Below, in pieces: positions 54,421 through 64,000 of a stretch of DNA of 64,000 nt. Under the pieces are notes generated by a model, which was not told the DNA's origin, searched no databases, and saw only the letters and a program-made list of their open reading frames with translations. Origin of the DNA: Gonatopus flavifemur (Eukaryota; Arthropoda; Insecta; Hymenoptera; Dryinidae); the NCBI GenBank assembly GCA_018340375.1, contig JAFFJZ010000006.1, positions 12,728,001-12,792,000 of the forward strand, in the 5' to 3' direction. Each line of letters begins with the position of its first letter. Positions within the stretch are counted from its first letter, which is position 1. The translations under genes and the position numbers were made by a program.

Positions 54421-55194
54421 TCTGAAAATTTTTGAGAAATTGACACACCAAGGAGGTAGCTTTGGCATAACCAGGAACAAACACAGGGTACCCCCGACCA
54501 GTCTGGTTTCCCAACTACCACGTCGCGCATGGATATTATTCTTCGGCTGGGAATACACATAAGTATTCACGAGCGAAATGAGTTTGCGGGAAAAAGGGAG
54601 AAGCAGGAAAATTGTGGAGTTGCATTTTGTGAGTGTTCTCATATAAATTCGAATCTATGCATCCATTGCCACACGGAAGCGCGAGGAAAGAGATATTCCA
54701 CGGTGTCGTTTCTGTAAATTGAAGCGCATGGGGGCCAATACGAGAGCAAGGAAGGAAGAAAGAAAAGAAGAGGAAGATACGGAGTCTTGAAATCGGCGCG
54801 AAAGTTCCTTGACTCCTTTTTGTCGCCATCTCTTCAACGGTGATGACAATGTTCGGTGTATTTGACTTGGTAATACCCAAGGATTCTGGGTGTTTGCTTT
54901 TTCCATCTCTATTCATTTGTTATTTCGTCTTTGGTTTTTCTCCCTTTTCTCTTTTCCTTCGTAATTCTACTACTGTTCTTTGCTTCTTTTCTTTTTATTT
55001 GCATGAACGTATCATTGTAAATTCATTCTTCCTTTGTTTGGATTATTAATTTTACCGAAAGAAAACCGTGCTTTTGTAATTTAGGTTGAATGTTGATACA
55101 AAAAATGTGTCGAATCAACAGAAAAGCGCTATAAATAGTGAAACTTACTTTCATCCTAAAAATGCAGCTCAAACTAGCCCTGTTTCAACTGAAA
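54421..55194. other. Unique stretch, no gene seen
   Basis: It contains GC-richer DNA at 54470-54545 (CAGGGTACCCCCGACCAG) and a purine-rich patch at 54740-54780. Overlapping frames of up to 126 codons occur on the minus strand (54536-54916), with no domain. Confidence 0.4.
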
Positions 55195-55540
55195 GTACAT
55201 AAAGAGAAATTTGCTGTAACAGCTGAGTTTCTTTTGTAATCACAACGGTTTCGAGCTGTGACAGCAAAAAGTCCGCTATCATAGGTAAAAAGATTGCTCT
55301 TTAAGAGGTCTTTTTGAAAGAGTTCTGTCGATAATATCATATTCATATCCGAATGGTATCATTTTTCTGAGATCTCAGAAAAAAATCCTCTTGAATAGTT
55401 CGTTTGAATAACCTTCTGAAAGGTCTATCTGATCTCTTACACATATTTGGGAGATCTTCAAGAGCTCTTTATGATAACATATTGTTGCTACTCCAGCAAA
55501 ATCAGATTTCGCTGCCACAGCGAATTTTTTGACTGTGCAT
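55195..55540 (+). mobile_element. Family B element with an internal insertion
   Basis: TTTGCTGTAACAGCTGAG, CGAGCTGTGACAGCAAAAAG and, at the right, TTGCTACTCCAGCAAAATCA and TTCGCTGCCACAGCGAATTT are family B blocks. Between them, about 55300-55475 is foreign AT-rich DNA with CTCTTTAAGAGGTC and a TTCTGAGATCTCAGAA palindrome. Confidence 0.55.
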
Positions 55541-56524
55541 AAACACCGAAGATAAATACCGACACAATGGACAGGACTGAATTTCAGTCAAATTTTCAAA
55601 TGAGATACAGCCAAGTCCAGTCCGATTTTTTACAGTGAATCTTGAGTAGAGCCGTTTTCAACTCAAAGTTTTTAGTTATATAATAAAAGTCCGTGTGAAA
55701 AGAAAATGATGAGTGGTTTTTTCCTCTTTCAATCGATTTGTATGGTTTTTTTTCTATACGAACAGAACCTTCATGTTTCAGTTTTTATTTTAATTCCAGA
55801 TACAAGAAACACGTACTAGAAGTGGAAAAATCAAATCCAAGCAGGTAATTATTGCTGAATATTGGATGTATGTTGGGTTATGTGATTAAAGAAAATCATA
55901 CACAGTCATGAAGTGTATAAAATATATGGTAAAATGAAGATAAATAATATCAACTGTGATTTTTTTTTTATAATTCATACGCTTTCAGCGGTTAAGCTGT
56001 TGATTAGCTTGTAATTCATTATTCACGCATCTTCTTCGTTTATGAACATTTACATGTGTCGTGTTGCAAAAACATGAACGTTCCTCGTGTGTATTTTAAT
56101 TGCATAGTGCACAGATTCATTATTAAATCTGCAGGAAATTGGGAAGAATTGAGAGCTACGGGTATGAGCGATAAATTATAATTTCAAGTGTGCATAGAGA
56201 GTAGAAAAAATTATTATTATTCACAATTTGTGAGCTATTGGAATTGCAGATCATTATTTTCATTCATAATTAGAGCTGTGCAAATCGTGTTTTTTTTTGT
56301 CACCTACGAATTGGATTTAATCGAATCCTTCGAGCGACAAAAAAGTCGAGAGAAATGCTTGTTTGAAAAATTCTTTAGAATCCGATAGAAATTATTCAAA
56401 TAATGAGTTTCTTCTTGAGAAGAAATCATATTTCTCGCAATTGAATGTATTTTATTTAGAAACCAGGGGTGTTCGAATGACAATATAAAAATTAATCGAT
56501 TTTCTCTCGTGACTCGAAATATAA
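55541..56524. other. Unique AT-rich stretch, no gene seen
   Basis: About 55570-55640 has TGAATTTCAGTCAAATTTTC and TTTTTTACAGTGA words also seen at about 19060-19240, perhaps an old dispersed repeat. Nothing else is recognised. Confidence 0.35.
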
Positions 56525-56705
56525 CGTGGAGAAATAAAAATTCACTGTGACAGCGAAATCTAATTGAGTTGGTGGCTTTTTGCTGTGACAAAAATCTTGT
56601 GAGCTGTGATAGCGATTTTGTGTAGCTGTCACAACTCTTCCAGCTGAACTTGTTTGCCATTTTATGTATAATGCTAAAAATTTTGCTACATCAGCAAAAA
56701 AGTGA
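56525..56705 (+). mobile_element. Family B element, short copy
   Basis: CGTGGAGAAATAAAAATTCA, then CTGTGACAGCGAAATCTAAT, GAGCTGTGATAGCGATTTTG and TTTGCTACATCAGCAAAAAA. Right terminus not recognised. Confidence 0.55.
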
Positions 56706-57344
56706 GGAGTAGAATTATATTATAATTTGTTGTCCCAGGAAATTTTTTTTGGAAAATTTCAATCGAAACTTCAGCCGTTATTAAAATTTATAAATGAAAA
56801 TTGTTGAATTTCTCTCATGTTTTATTCACTGATTCGTCAGAATTTTCCTATACTGCTGGGTTAAATGCTTGTCTTCGAAGACCAAAATTAGGCGCTGTAT
56901 CAACCGCTGTGCGTTATACTCGTGCTCTTAGCAGGTTACGGCTTGTCAGGCGCGAGTAACCGGTAGAAAGGTTTCCATGCGGGAGTCCGAGTGTTTTGAA
57001 ACGCGAGAGATATCGTTTGCCTGCATATTTTAATGACCATAATAATTTTTCAAGATGTGTGTCGATCTATAAATTCTTCCGAGGTAAAAATGTGGACGTA
57101 GAATAATTGAATCGAAACCAAAGGACTTGGGAAAAGATTTCCAACCATCCAACTGCAGTTTTTTAGTTGAGAATCTCGAGTTGAAAAAATTAACACGAGA
57201 TAAGGATCAAATCTTTTATTTTTTCCTCCTTTGGAAATTTCTCCTTTCGAACTCCATACTTTGTAAAAATACATCTTTGCAAGCTCGACGCCAGACTTCG
57301 AACCAGATTTCTCCGAGATCGTTGTGGTATCAATTTTTCCTGGG
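56706..57344. other. Unique stretch, no gene seen
   Basis: A compositionally distinct GC-richer patch at about 56885-57010 (GCTGTATCAACCGCTGTGCG, GGCGCGAGTAACCGG) is not explained by any repeat. It could be conserved non-coding DNA or a non-coding RNA. No tRNA-like boxes are visible. Confidence 0.35.
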
Positions 57345-57597
57345 TGCACGGAGAACGAAAATTCGCTGTGTCAGCTACGAAAGCGACTATTCAGCTGTGG
57401 TAGCATAAAATGTTGACATCTCCAGTGAAATTTGTTAGCTACTCTGTATATAATGCCAAAATTTGCTGGAGGGGCAAACATTTTTTGCTACCACTGCTAA
57501 AAAATCACTGTCACAGCAAAAAATTGGCTACTCCAGCAAAAGGGACCCAGCAGAATAAGAGTTTGCTGTTACAGCGAATTTCTTTTTTCTCCGTGCA
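57345..57597 (+). mobile_element. MITE family B, complete reference copy
   Basis: The left end TGCACGGAGAACGAAAATTC, then GCTGTG, pairs with the right end ACAGCGAATTTCTTTTTTCT, then CCGTGCA. The interior holds the ordered blocks used to recognise all other copies: CAGCTGTGGTAGCA, CTCTGTATATAATGCC, TTGCTGGAGGGGCAAACATT, CACTGTCACAGCAAAAAATT and ACTCCAGCAAAAGGGACCC. The many small GCTG(T)nCAGC dyads give strong secondary structure. 253 bp, non-coding. About a dozen decayed copies occur in the window. Confidence 0.82.
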
Positions 57598-58883
57598 TTG
57601 GAAAAAGGGTTACGTTAATAGTTGACATACATCAATTTGAAATCCGACTCAATGTAATATATTGATAGTTAACTGATGATCCATTGCACATAAATATGAT
57701 GAGCAACAAATAAAATCATAATCTATTATATTAAAGAGTGATAGATCATCAGATACAGTAGCGCTCAAATCAATTGGAACACCAGGGAAATTATTACAAT
57801 TTTTACATGACACACAGTTTATTAACCAAAAAAGCTACAAACAGTATGCTAATAATTAATATATCCTCCTTTATTCTTGAAACCCCAGATAGCAGTGGTG
57901 CAAACTGTCGTACAGCAGGAAGACGACAATTCATCTGGTATTCCAATTAATTTGAGTGCTGCTGTAACTATTAATATAATATATTATGTGTGAATAAAAT
58001 AGATTAACCTTGATGTCATGCTATATCAAGTCGGATTTCGAACTGATATTCGTTAACTATTAATGTAACCTTTTCACAGTGTTTTGTACGATTGAACGAA
58101 GAGTTTTGAAAAATAATAAACTGTATCGATAAAATTCCACGTCAATTCATTAGTGAATCCTGAAGCCCTCCCAAATAGACATCAAACTTATTCAAATCAA
58201 AATTGAAGTGCATTTGATTTTGCGATGTACATATACGAAATAATGAAAAGCTATAATGAAAAGAAAACCTTCCCACGTTGTAATCTCTAAATCCCTGAGT
58301 TTGATGAAAATCCAATATTTTCTCTTTAATATTCATCTTCAAAAGCGAAGATACGAATTTCAAGATTAAATTTTATGATTACATTCGTCTGTGTATTGTT
58401 GCTTCTAGAGCTTTATGGTAATCTGTTTCCATAGACGGTTTATCATCAACGAACCTTTCGGTTCATACAACGAGTACAGTTTGATTATTCCAGATCATTT
58501 TGATTATCCGTTGTACACTTGAAAGGTTGATACCAGCACCGAGACATAACAATTTTTCCATCCAATTCACAAAAATGTCATTTTTTAGCGAATGTTATCG
58601 ATCATCGTTTATAGTGGAGACTGACGTTCGAATAGCATTGATTAATTGAATTTTATTTGATAACCAATCATCGGTTCTGATCAGTTGGATGGTCCAGCGA
58701 AATGAGACACAAAGAAAAATAATATCCTCAGATAAAAAAACATTCCACGAGTTCAAACAGAGGTGTTCTCACCGGAAAACAGTTTTATACAGAAAGGATT
58801 CAACGGATGAGAGATCGCGAGAAATTTACAGCTGTGTTTTTTGTCATTGTTTTAACGTCCGAATATTAACTCATCATAACTCA
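57598..58883. other. Unique AT-rich stretch, no gene seen
   Basis: 57760-57960 has two near-inverted phrases (AGCGCTCAAATCAATTGGAA at 57762 and TTCCAATTAATTTGAGTGCT at 57941), suggesting a further element of about 200 bp with TACAGTAGCGCTC-type ends. A plus frame at 58689-58925 contains YSCVFCHCF, probably chance. Confidence 0.4.
57757..57964. mobile_element. Possible Tc1/mariner-like MITE
   Basis: The left TACAGTAGCGCTCAAATCAA, then TTGGAACACCAG, is mirrored by the right CTGGTATTCCAATTAATTTG, then AGTGCTGCTGTAA. Terminal TACAGT(A/C)G-type ends with a TA-rich target are common in mariner/Tc1 MITEs. About 208 bp, non-coding, moderately decayed. Confidence 0.6.
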
Positions 58884-59950
58884 TACAGAGGGAAAAGTAT
58901 TTCTTTGAAATCTAAGAAATTGTGATTTGATTAGATCCAAATAAATATTACTTTAACCCTTTCAGGACCGCTGCCACATATTTGTGATATGAGTTTCGAA
59001 ATTTTTCATGAAAAGTGTATTCGGTAAAGGTCTTTTCATTGTGGTTTATCTCAAAGAAAAAGGTCCCAGTATGCACTATGATTTTTCTCGCTGAGAAAAT
59101 ATAAATATGTTTGAATTAAGGGAGTGCTCTGGTCGATTTTTTCACCAAAAAACTACTAAATCGTTTCAACCATTTTACGTCAAAAATATTCAATCAATTG
59201 TATTCAACTTTGGATCAAATGATTCAGAATCAATCAAACAATCCGGGTCTGGTCTGTTTGTTGTTCAGCTAACTCGTCATAAATAATTAGAACGAAATTG
59301 ATATTATAACAAATATAATCCATTTACAATTATTTTGAGACCAGAGCCGGCATCTCTGATTGATTGAGTAATTGATTGAATATTAATGACGCGGAATGGT
59401 TGAAACGATCTAGTAGTTTTCTAGTGCAAAAATCGACCAGGGGAAAAAAACACCCTTGAAAAAAAAAACTCAATAAATTCATCAAGTTTTCAGAATGATC
59501 ATTTTATTCATAATTTTTTAGTAAAATACTAATATAAAATGTTATTCCTCAAAAGCACCTAGAAGGAATAATTCAAATATCCTAGTACTTTTCGATTTCA
59601 GTAACAATTAATATATGACAGAAATCTTTTGTATTCACCTTGGAAAATTGAGGGCGAAATCTTTTCTCAAGGCGACAGCCCCAAATACGTATTATACTGT
59701 ATCTGTATAAATACAAGAGCTGAAAATTCTGATGCAACAGATTTATCCTATTCGGTGGGGTGTAGATTAAGAAAATTTCCATTCTTCTCCTCTACGAACA
59801 GCCGTTATCTTATGGTCCATGGTCGTGAAATGGTTAGCAAAAATCTTTATTTTCTTAATACAAACAAATTTGTTATTCTGTCAAAGAAATAACTATTTGA
59901 ACCTATTCAAATCACAATTTCTTAGATTCAGAGGAATACTCTTTTCTGTG
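58884..59950. mobile_element. Foldback element F hosting G
   Basis: The left end (ACAGAGGGAAAAGTATTTCT, TTGAAATCTAAGAAATTGTG, ATTTGATTAGATCCAAATA) is inverted at the right (TATTTGAACCTATTCAAATC, ACAATTTCTTAGATTCAGAG, GAATACTCTTTTCTGTG). The terminal repeats are about 55-60 bp. Inside are a lone TTAA-CCCTTTCAGGACC end at 58953 and element G. No transposase frame; the longest open frame inside is 87 codons. Confidence 0.7.
59118..59457. mobile_element. Element G nested in F
   Basis: The left arm (GGGAGTGCTCTGGTCGATTT, AAACTACTAAATCGTTTCAA, CCATTTTACGTC, TATTCAATCAATTG) is mirrored by the right arm (TAATTGATTGAATATTAATG, ACGCGGAATGGTTGAAACGA, TCTAGTAGTTTTCTAG, AAAATCGACCAGGGG). About 75-bp arms in 340 bp. 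Non-coding. Confidence 0.75.
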
Positions 59951-60491
59951 TGGGCGGACCAGCGAGAATAGGGGGAGGTCAATATTGGAATGAGGATAAG
60001 GGTGGGCGAGATGATATCACATTTTCCAATTATTCAAACCATTCTCGTTTAAAGGATTTGTTTAAAAAAGCATGATACGTAAACACTAACAGCATCGTTC
60101 AATTTGACGATTAAAATTACTCGGGAAACAATAGTTTGGAAATTTGTTCCAGCATTCAATTTGTTATATACAAAAATGAATAAACAATTATGCCAATTAT
60201 AGCCAAACCAGAAGTTCATTCATGGAAAAAAATCGTCTCTCCTACCATTGTTCTTATTCCCACATTGCTCTTTCCATAATTTCTTTTGGTTTGGCTATGG
60301 GCAGTAGAGCTCAATACGCGTAATTGTTTATGTATGCTTTTTTTTATAACAAATTGAGTGCTGTAAAATCTCCCAAACTATCGTTTTCCGAGTAATCATC
60401 CTCGTAGAATGTTGAGATAATGAAAAATTAACTCTCCCATCTTTGTCCTCATTACAATACTAGCTCCCAGCAATTCTCGCTGGTCTGCCCA
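59951..60491. mobile_element. Foldback element H, abutting F
   Basis: The left TGGGCGGACCAGCGAGAATA is inverted at the right as AATTCTCGCTGGTCTGCCCA. The pairing continues inward: TACTCGGGAAACAATAGTTT with AAACTATCGTTTTCCGAGTA, AATTTGTTATA with TATAACAAATT, and ATAGCCAAACCAGAAG with CTTTTGGTTTGGCTAT. 541 bp, non-coding. It starts on the base after the apparent end of F. Confidence 0.78.
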
Positions 60492-63102
60492 TAGGCGATA
60501 ATGTGTTGATTCCTAAAATTGTTGCTGTGGTAGCTAGCAGGTCGCTGGATTTGATTAAATATGGATATAAATCTGAACAAGTTGGTTTGATTGATAAACA
60601 ATGTTTTTGTTTCATTCTCGACAAGTATGACATTTTATTCCCATATCTTAACAGCATGGTGATTCCGTCACACACTTATAATTACAACAAGAACATTTCC
60701 ATCAAAAAGCTAACATAAAAGTTGAAGGATCATTCGTATCAATACCATCGCTATTGACAATAAAAATGAGTCTCGTGTTATCGATTGTGTGCAAAGACTC
60801 ATTACATTTGATTCATTTCCAACGTATGCGTTCAAGTCCCTCAACGGGGGATCATGTTGTGTTCTCTGGTTGTGTTGTGTGCGCGCCTGGAAGAGTTTGC
60901 AAATATAGGAGCGATTCTGTTTTTCCTTGACCTTGTTGCTCACACGAAGGACACTTGGCCTTGCGCCAAGAATATTTCCAAGGAACTTTTGATGCACCCT
61001 TTTTTCCCTATATTATTGTGTCGATTCAATTGTTTCTCCTTCAATCTCCTCCTCAATGAACCGCAAATAGAATCCACCCCAAGATTCAATCACATATCCT
61101 TTACACACATTCTGTAATTGAACTTAATTATATATTCCTCGCATACACGTAATTGTACACGATTCACTCATTTACGTACATACTTCGTTCAACCTTCGTT
61201 CATTTATACCGTGAATCCTTTCCTCCCCGGTTGGCTGGATATATCACGGGCAATTACTCTTCGTTCATTTATACTTTTCCCTGGACTTTGATATCTTCCG
61301 TCTGGAAATATATGACACCCTTCAGGGTGCTCTCGACTTTGAATTACATGTCATTCAGTCTTAGTTGGAACAGGGGGCAAGTAACACCATAGAACAGAAG
61401 CTGCTGCAAGGGTTTCTTTTCACATTAATTGCTGAGGATTATTGAATTCATTCGATTGAAAAATGATGATGGTATGAAAAGGAGCTTTCAGAGGTTTCAG
61501 CCATGTAATAATGACTCTCTCAATTTTATCAAAGAAAGGATATTCTTTTTAAATTCAAGACAGTTAGATAGCCGAACATCACGAGAGAGACAATCCAAAC
61601 AAAACGAGTATCGTTCTCACAATCAGATATGCGTGTCGTATGAATATCGTACACGATGTTCTCCGTTCTAATGCAACGAGACGAGGGGAGAAGAAAAAAA
61701 GAATTAAGATGCGAATCTTATCCATAAATAATCAGTTCGTATGAGAAACGAGCGATTTAGAATTTCAAATGACGACGCTTCTCGTATCCGATATAAACCA
61801 TCATGTCAACAATCGTCAATAAACAGCAACGAGTCAAGTTTTTTTGCTGATATCATGTCTGTAACCTGCACAGCTTGGTGAGCAATCCAATAGCATTATT
61901 ATGCGAAAGCGTCAAGAGAAGAGGAAAAAAAATGAGCGCTTGGAGGTCCAGTGCACACGCTCGAGCGGGTTTTCATAAGCAGCTGGAGAGATCGCTCGGA
62001 GGAATGTATATTCCCTACCTATAAGATGCTGGAGACTCGTGTTAGATGTTAATTAAGGCCAAGGAGCAGAAAACGCTGCTGGTCTTTCATAGTTGTTGGT
62101 GTAGCGAGGGTGTCGCAAGCCAGTCTGCTTCCCTCGACACCTTTGTCCCTCGTCGAACCTCCTCCCACTTCTCTTTCTTCTCCCACCTTTCTGCAGCCTT
62201 TGCCTTCGCTGTTAAACTCGGTGAGCGTGTGCCAGGATTTTTATCCTGCGAGAGTTACGACGGTTTTACTACCTACCGGTTGTTCTCTTAGCCGTCGTTA
62301 TAACGAAAATATGTACACACACACTATATTTATATACACTTGGCTGAACTATGAAGTCAGATGGCAGTTATGCTCTCCCGGTACAATCGTAGTAGCACGG
62401 ACTGTATCACGGTCGTGGCGTGGCGTGGCGTGGCGTGGCAAGATAGAGGGGTAAGGAATTGGAATAAAAATTCAGGTAGGTCAGGCACACTTCGTCAGCG
62501 TAACTCGGTAATAGAAGCACATCGAGAATTGCATCATCTAACAACTATCATTAACGACAACGTTATGAGAGAATTCGAAAGTCCTCCGCGCGGGCAAGGA
62601 TTATTTGCTTTGGAAACAATTTGATCAATATTATCGGTAGTAATAACCGCTATAGTTGGTATTTGAATTCAATAATCATCGGTACTGTTGGAACGATAAT
62701 TCACATTTTCGCTTTTATCGAATAAAATCCACAACCGTACCACCACTAGACTAGAAATGATTACTCAGGTGTGTTACAAATACCAAATTCATTCAAACAA
62801 CATTCGCTAAAATGAATAAGAATCAATCATAAATATCTTTCATTCGCTTTTTTCAGGGTAGAAAACATATTGTGCAATTTATTGAAATACTTGCACGTGA
62901 CATAGATATTCATTTTAGTTTAATATTATGAAAACACACACGACGAATATATTACGAGATCGCTTATTTATTTTCATTGCCAAGATAAGCAATATTGATT
63001 CAAATTTATATCTTGTCTGAATAATTCAAACAGTATTCTACTCATATTAATATTTCTCGAAACGAGCCATGAAATTAACTGTGTACGATAGAGATCGAGT
63101 TT
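60492..63102. other. Mostly unique stretch, no confident gene
   Basis: On the minus strand at 60860-61010 a short frame reads VPWKYSWRKAKCPSCEQQGQ, with a CxxC; its context gives no domain. 62040-62460 is GC-richer and pyrimidine-rich, with overlapping plus frames of up to 114 codons (one listed start yields SHFSFFSHLS-type low complexity). These could be untranslated or regulatory DNA. No mobile element is recognised. Confidence 0.35.
62414..62439 (+). repeat. 5-bp tandem repeat CGTGG
   Basis: Five consecutive copies of CGTGG, with a purely pentameric period. Confidence 0.85.
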
Positions 63103-63240
63103 TGCACGGACAAGAATAATTAGCTATCATTCGAATGGCTAAAAATTAGCTATTTTTTAACTTTCGTAGCTACTTCCTTCGGCGGTAGCAGCAAGAAATG
63201 CAGCTAGAAAATAGCTACAAGTATTTTAGCTATAGAGGAA
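63103..63240 (+). mobile_element. MITE family C, truncated copy
   Basis: It starts GCACGGACAAGAATAATTAG, then CTATCATTCGAATGGC. CTTCGGCGGTAGCAGCAAGA and AATGCAGCTAGAAAATAGCT match C1. The right half is missing. Confidence 0.62.
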
Positions 63241-64000
63241 TATTAAAATGTTGTCGGAAGGAACAATGATTTCCTTCGAATCATCCCCGGAGAAGAACAA
63301 TGAGCTACATGAATCTATTCATTCTATTTTCAATTGCATCTCGAAGCGATGTGGCAAGATAATGATCTCCAATTATCCCTTTAATTCTCGGAGTAATCGT
63401 GAGAAGCGGAAACGTTTCACAGAATCGTCCATGAACATACGTCGTTGGTATATCAGGTGGAAGGACTGGAGCCAGTTGCTAGCGAACAAACAATGGCCCT
63501 GATGCGATGTAAAATCAACATTCTCTTCGAAGAGAAGCGATTGGAACCGTCGCTTCTTCATGTTATGGCATAGATTTCAATATTCTACTCTCGGTGTAAA
63601 GCCATTACATAGTAACCTTGGCCTCTATATCATCCGCTAATCTCTACATCGGGCGATACAAAGTGAGCGCACACGCTCGCTCGCATCCACACGTATCGAG
63701 ATGTGAGGTGTGAGATCACAACCGCGCGATAAATTTCTCCCCCACTTCTGTTGTAACGCTAACTCCCCTTTGCTTTGGTTCACTTTACTTCGAACGGATG
63801 TTAACTCTATTCCAGATCCGACTGAAAACATGGGCTCTTTGTGTTATTTTTTCTTATGCATAATTCTTCTTAATTTCAAAGATTTTCATATTTCCTATGT
63901 CGGTAAATTCCGTTGCTTCGAATGGTCAACGATGAACGGAACGTTGATCCGCAGATAACTTATCGACATCGGGTAATTGTAATCCCTTAAAAGATCCAGT
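63241..64000. other. Unique stretch to window end
   Basis: No gene or repeat is recognised. Open frames of 62-84 codons overlap on both strands without motifs. A GC-richer patch lies at about 63625-63730. Confidence 0.4.

Noticed and set aside
60830..60860. GTTCAAGTCCC as a tRNA box B
   Set aside because: No box A at the right distance upstream and no stem pairing.

Overview
The window looks like a gene-poor, AT-rich stretch of an animal genome, most likely an insect and perhaps a hymenopteran. The evidence is low GC, no operons or ribosome-binding-site logic, pyrimidine/purine microsatellites, and dozens of short terminal-inverted-repeat elements (MITE type) typical of arthropod non-coding DNA. 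The order-level guess is inference only. I found no intact protein-coding gene that I would defend, no complete tRNA or rRNA, and no CRISPR. Nearly every open frame is short, overlaps others and lacks a recognisable domain. The window is best read as intergenic DNA or a very long intron.

The main content is transposon archaeology. Letters A to Z, then AA and so on, are local labels that I assigned by comparing the window with itself. 1-4.8 kb is mostly unique. 4.8-12 kb holds an 8-bp-TSD hAT-like MITE (4812-5000), a composite C element containing Y and X2, MITEs A1 and Z, and B elements containing C2 and a TA-flanked element AE. 12.6-13.9 kb holds a PIF/Harbinger-like element (AF) inside a larger foldback (AG). 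16.6-19.6 kb has B, AD and X1, with a tRNA-like remnant inside X1. 19.6-24.5 kb is unique DNA. 24.5-28.9 kb has B, the E family (dense in a palindromic AGTACT motif, one copy interrupted by D1) and a nest AJ>J3>J1. 29.1-31.5 kb is unique.

31.7-37.2 kb is dense: AA, N1, C3>I>D2, V, a decayed non-LTR retrotransposon 3' end (minus strand, visible frameshift), A3, N2, AH and an irregular TTTCAG array. 37.2-43 kb is largely unique apart from foldback U. 43-45.3 kb has N3, an 8-bp-TSD hAT-like element AB1, inverted E copies and a 61-bp tandem repeat. 45.3-50.5 kb is mostly unique with foldbacks P and Q. 50.5-54.2 kb contains the richest nest: K holds J2 (which holds L), a tRNA-like segment and a TTAA-flanked piggyBac-like MITE M. 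55-57.6 kb has B copies. 58.9-60.5 kb has three foldback elements (F>G, then H starting on the next base). 60.5-64 kb is mostly unique.

In several nests the younger insertion can be subtracted from the older one by comparison with an uninterrupted copy elsewhere in the window. This fixes element boundaries and target-site duplications and gives a relative order of transposition. Several otherwise unlike MITE families share the same terminal bases (CACGGA(A/G)AAA), which hints at common transposase use. Two or three weak zinc-finger-like frames are listed with low confidence.
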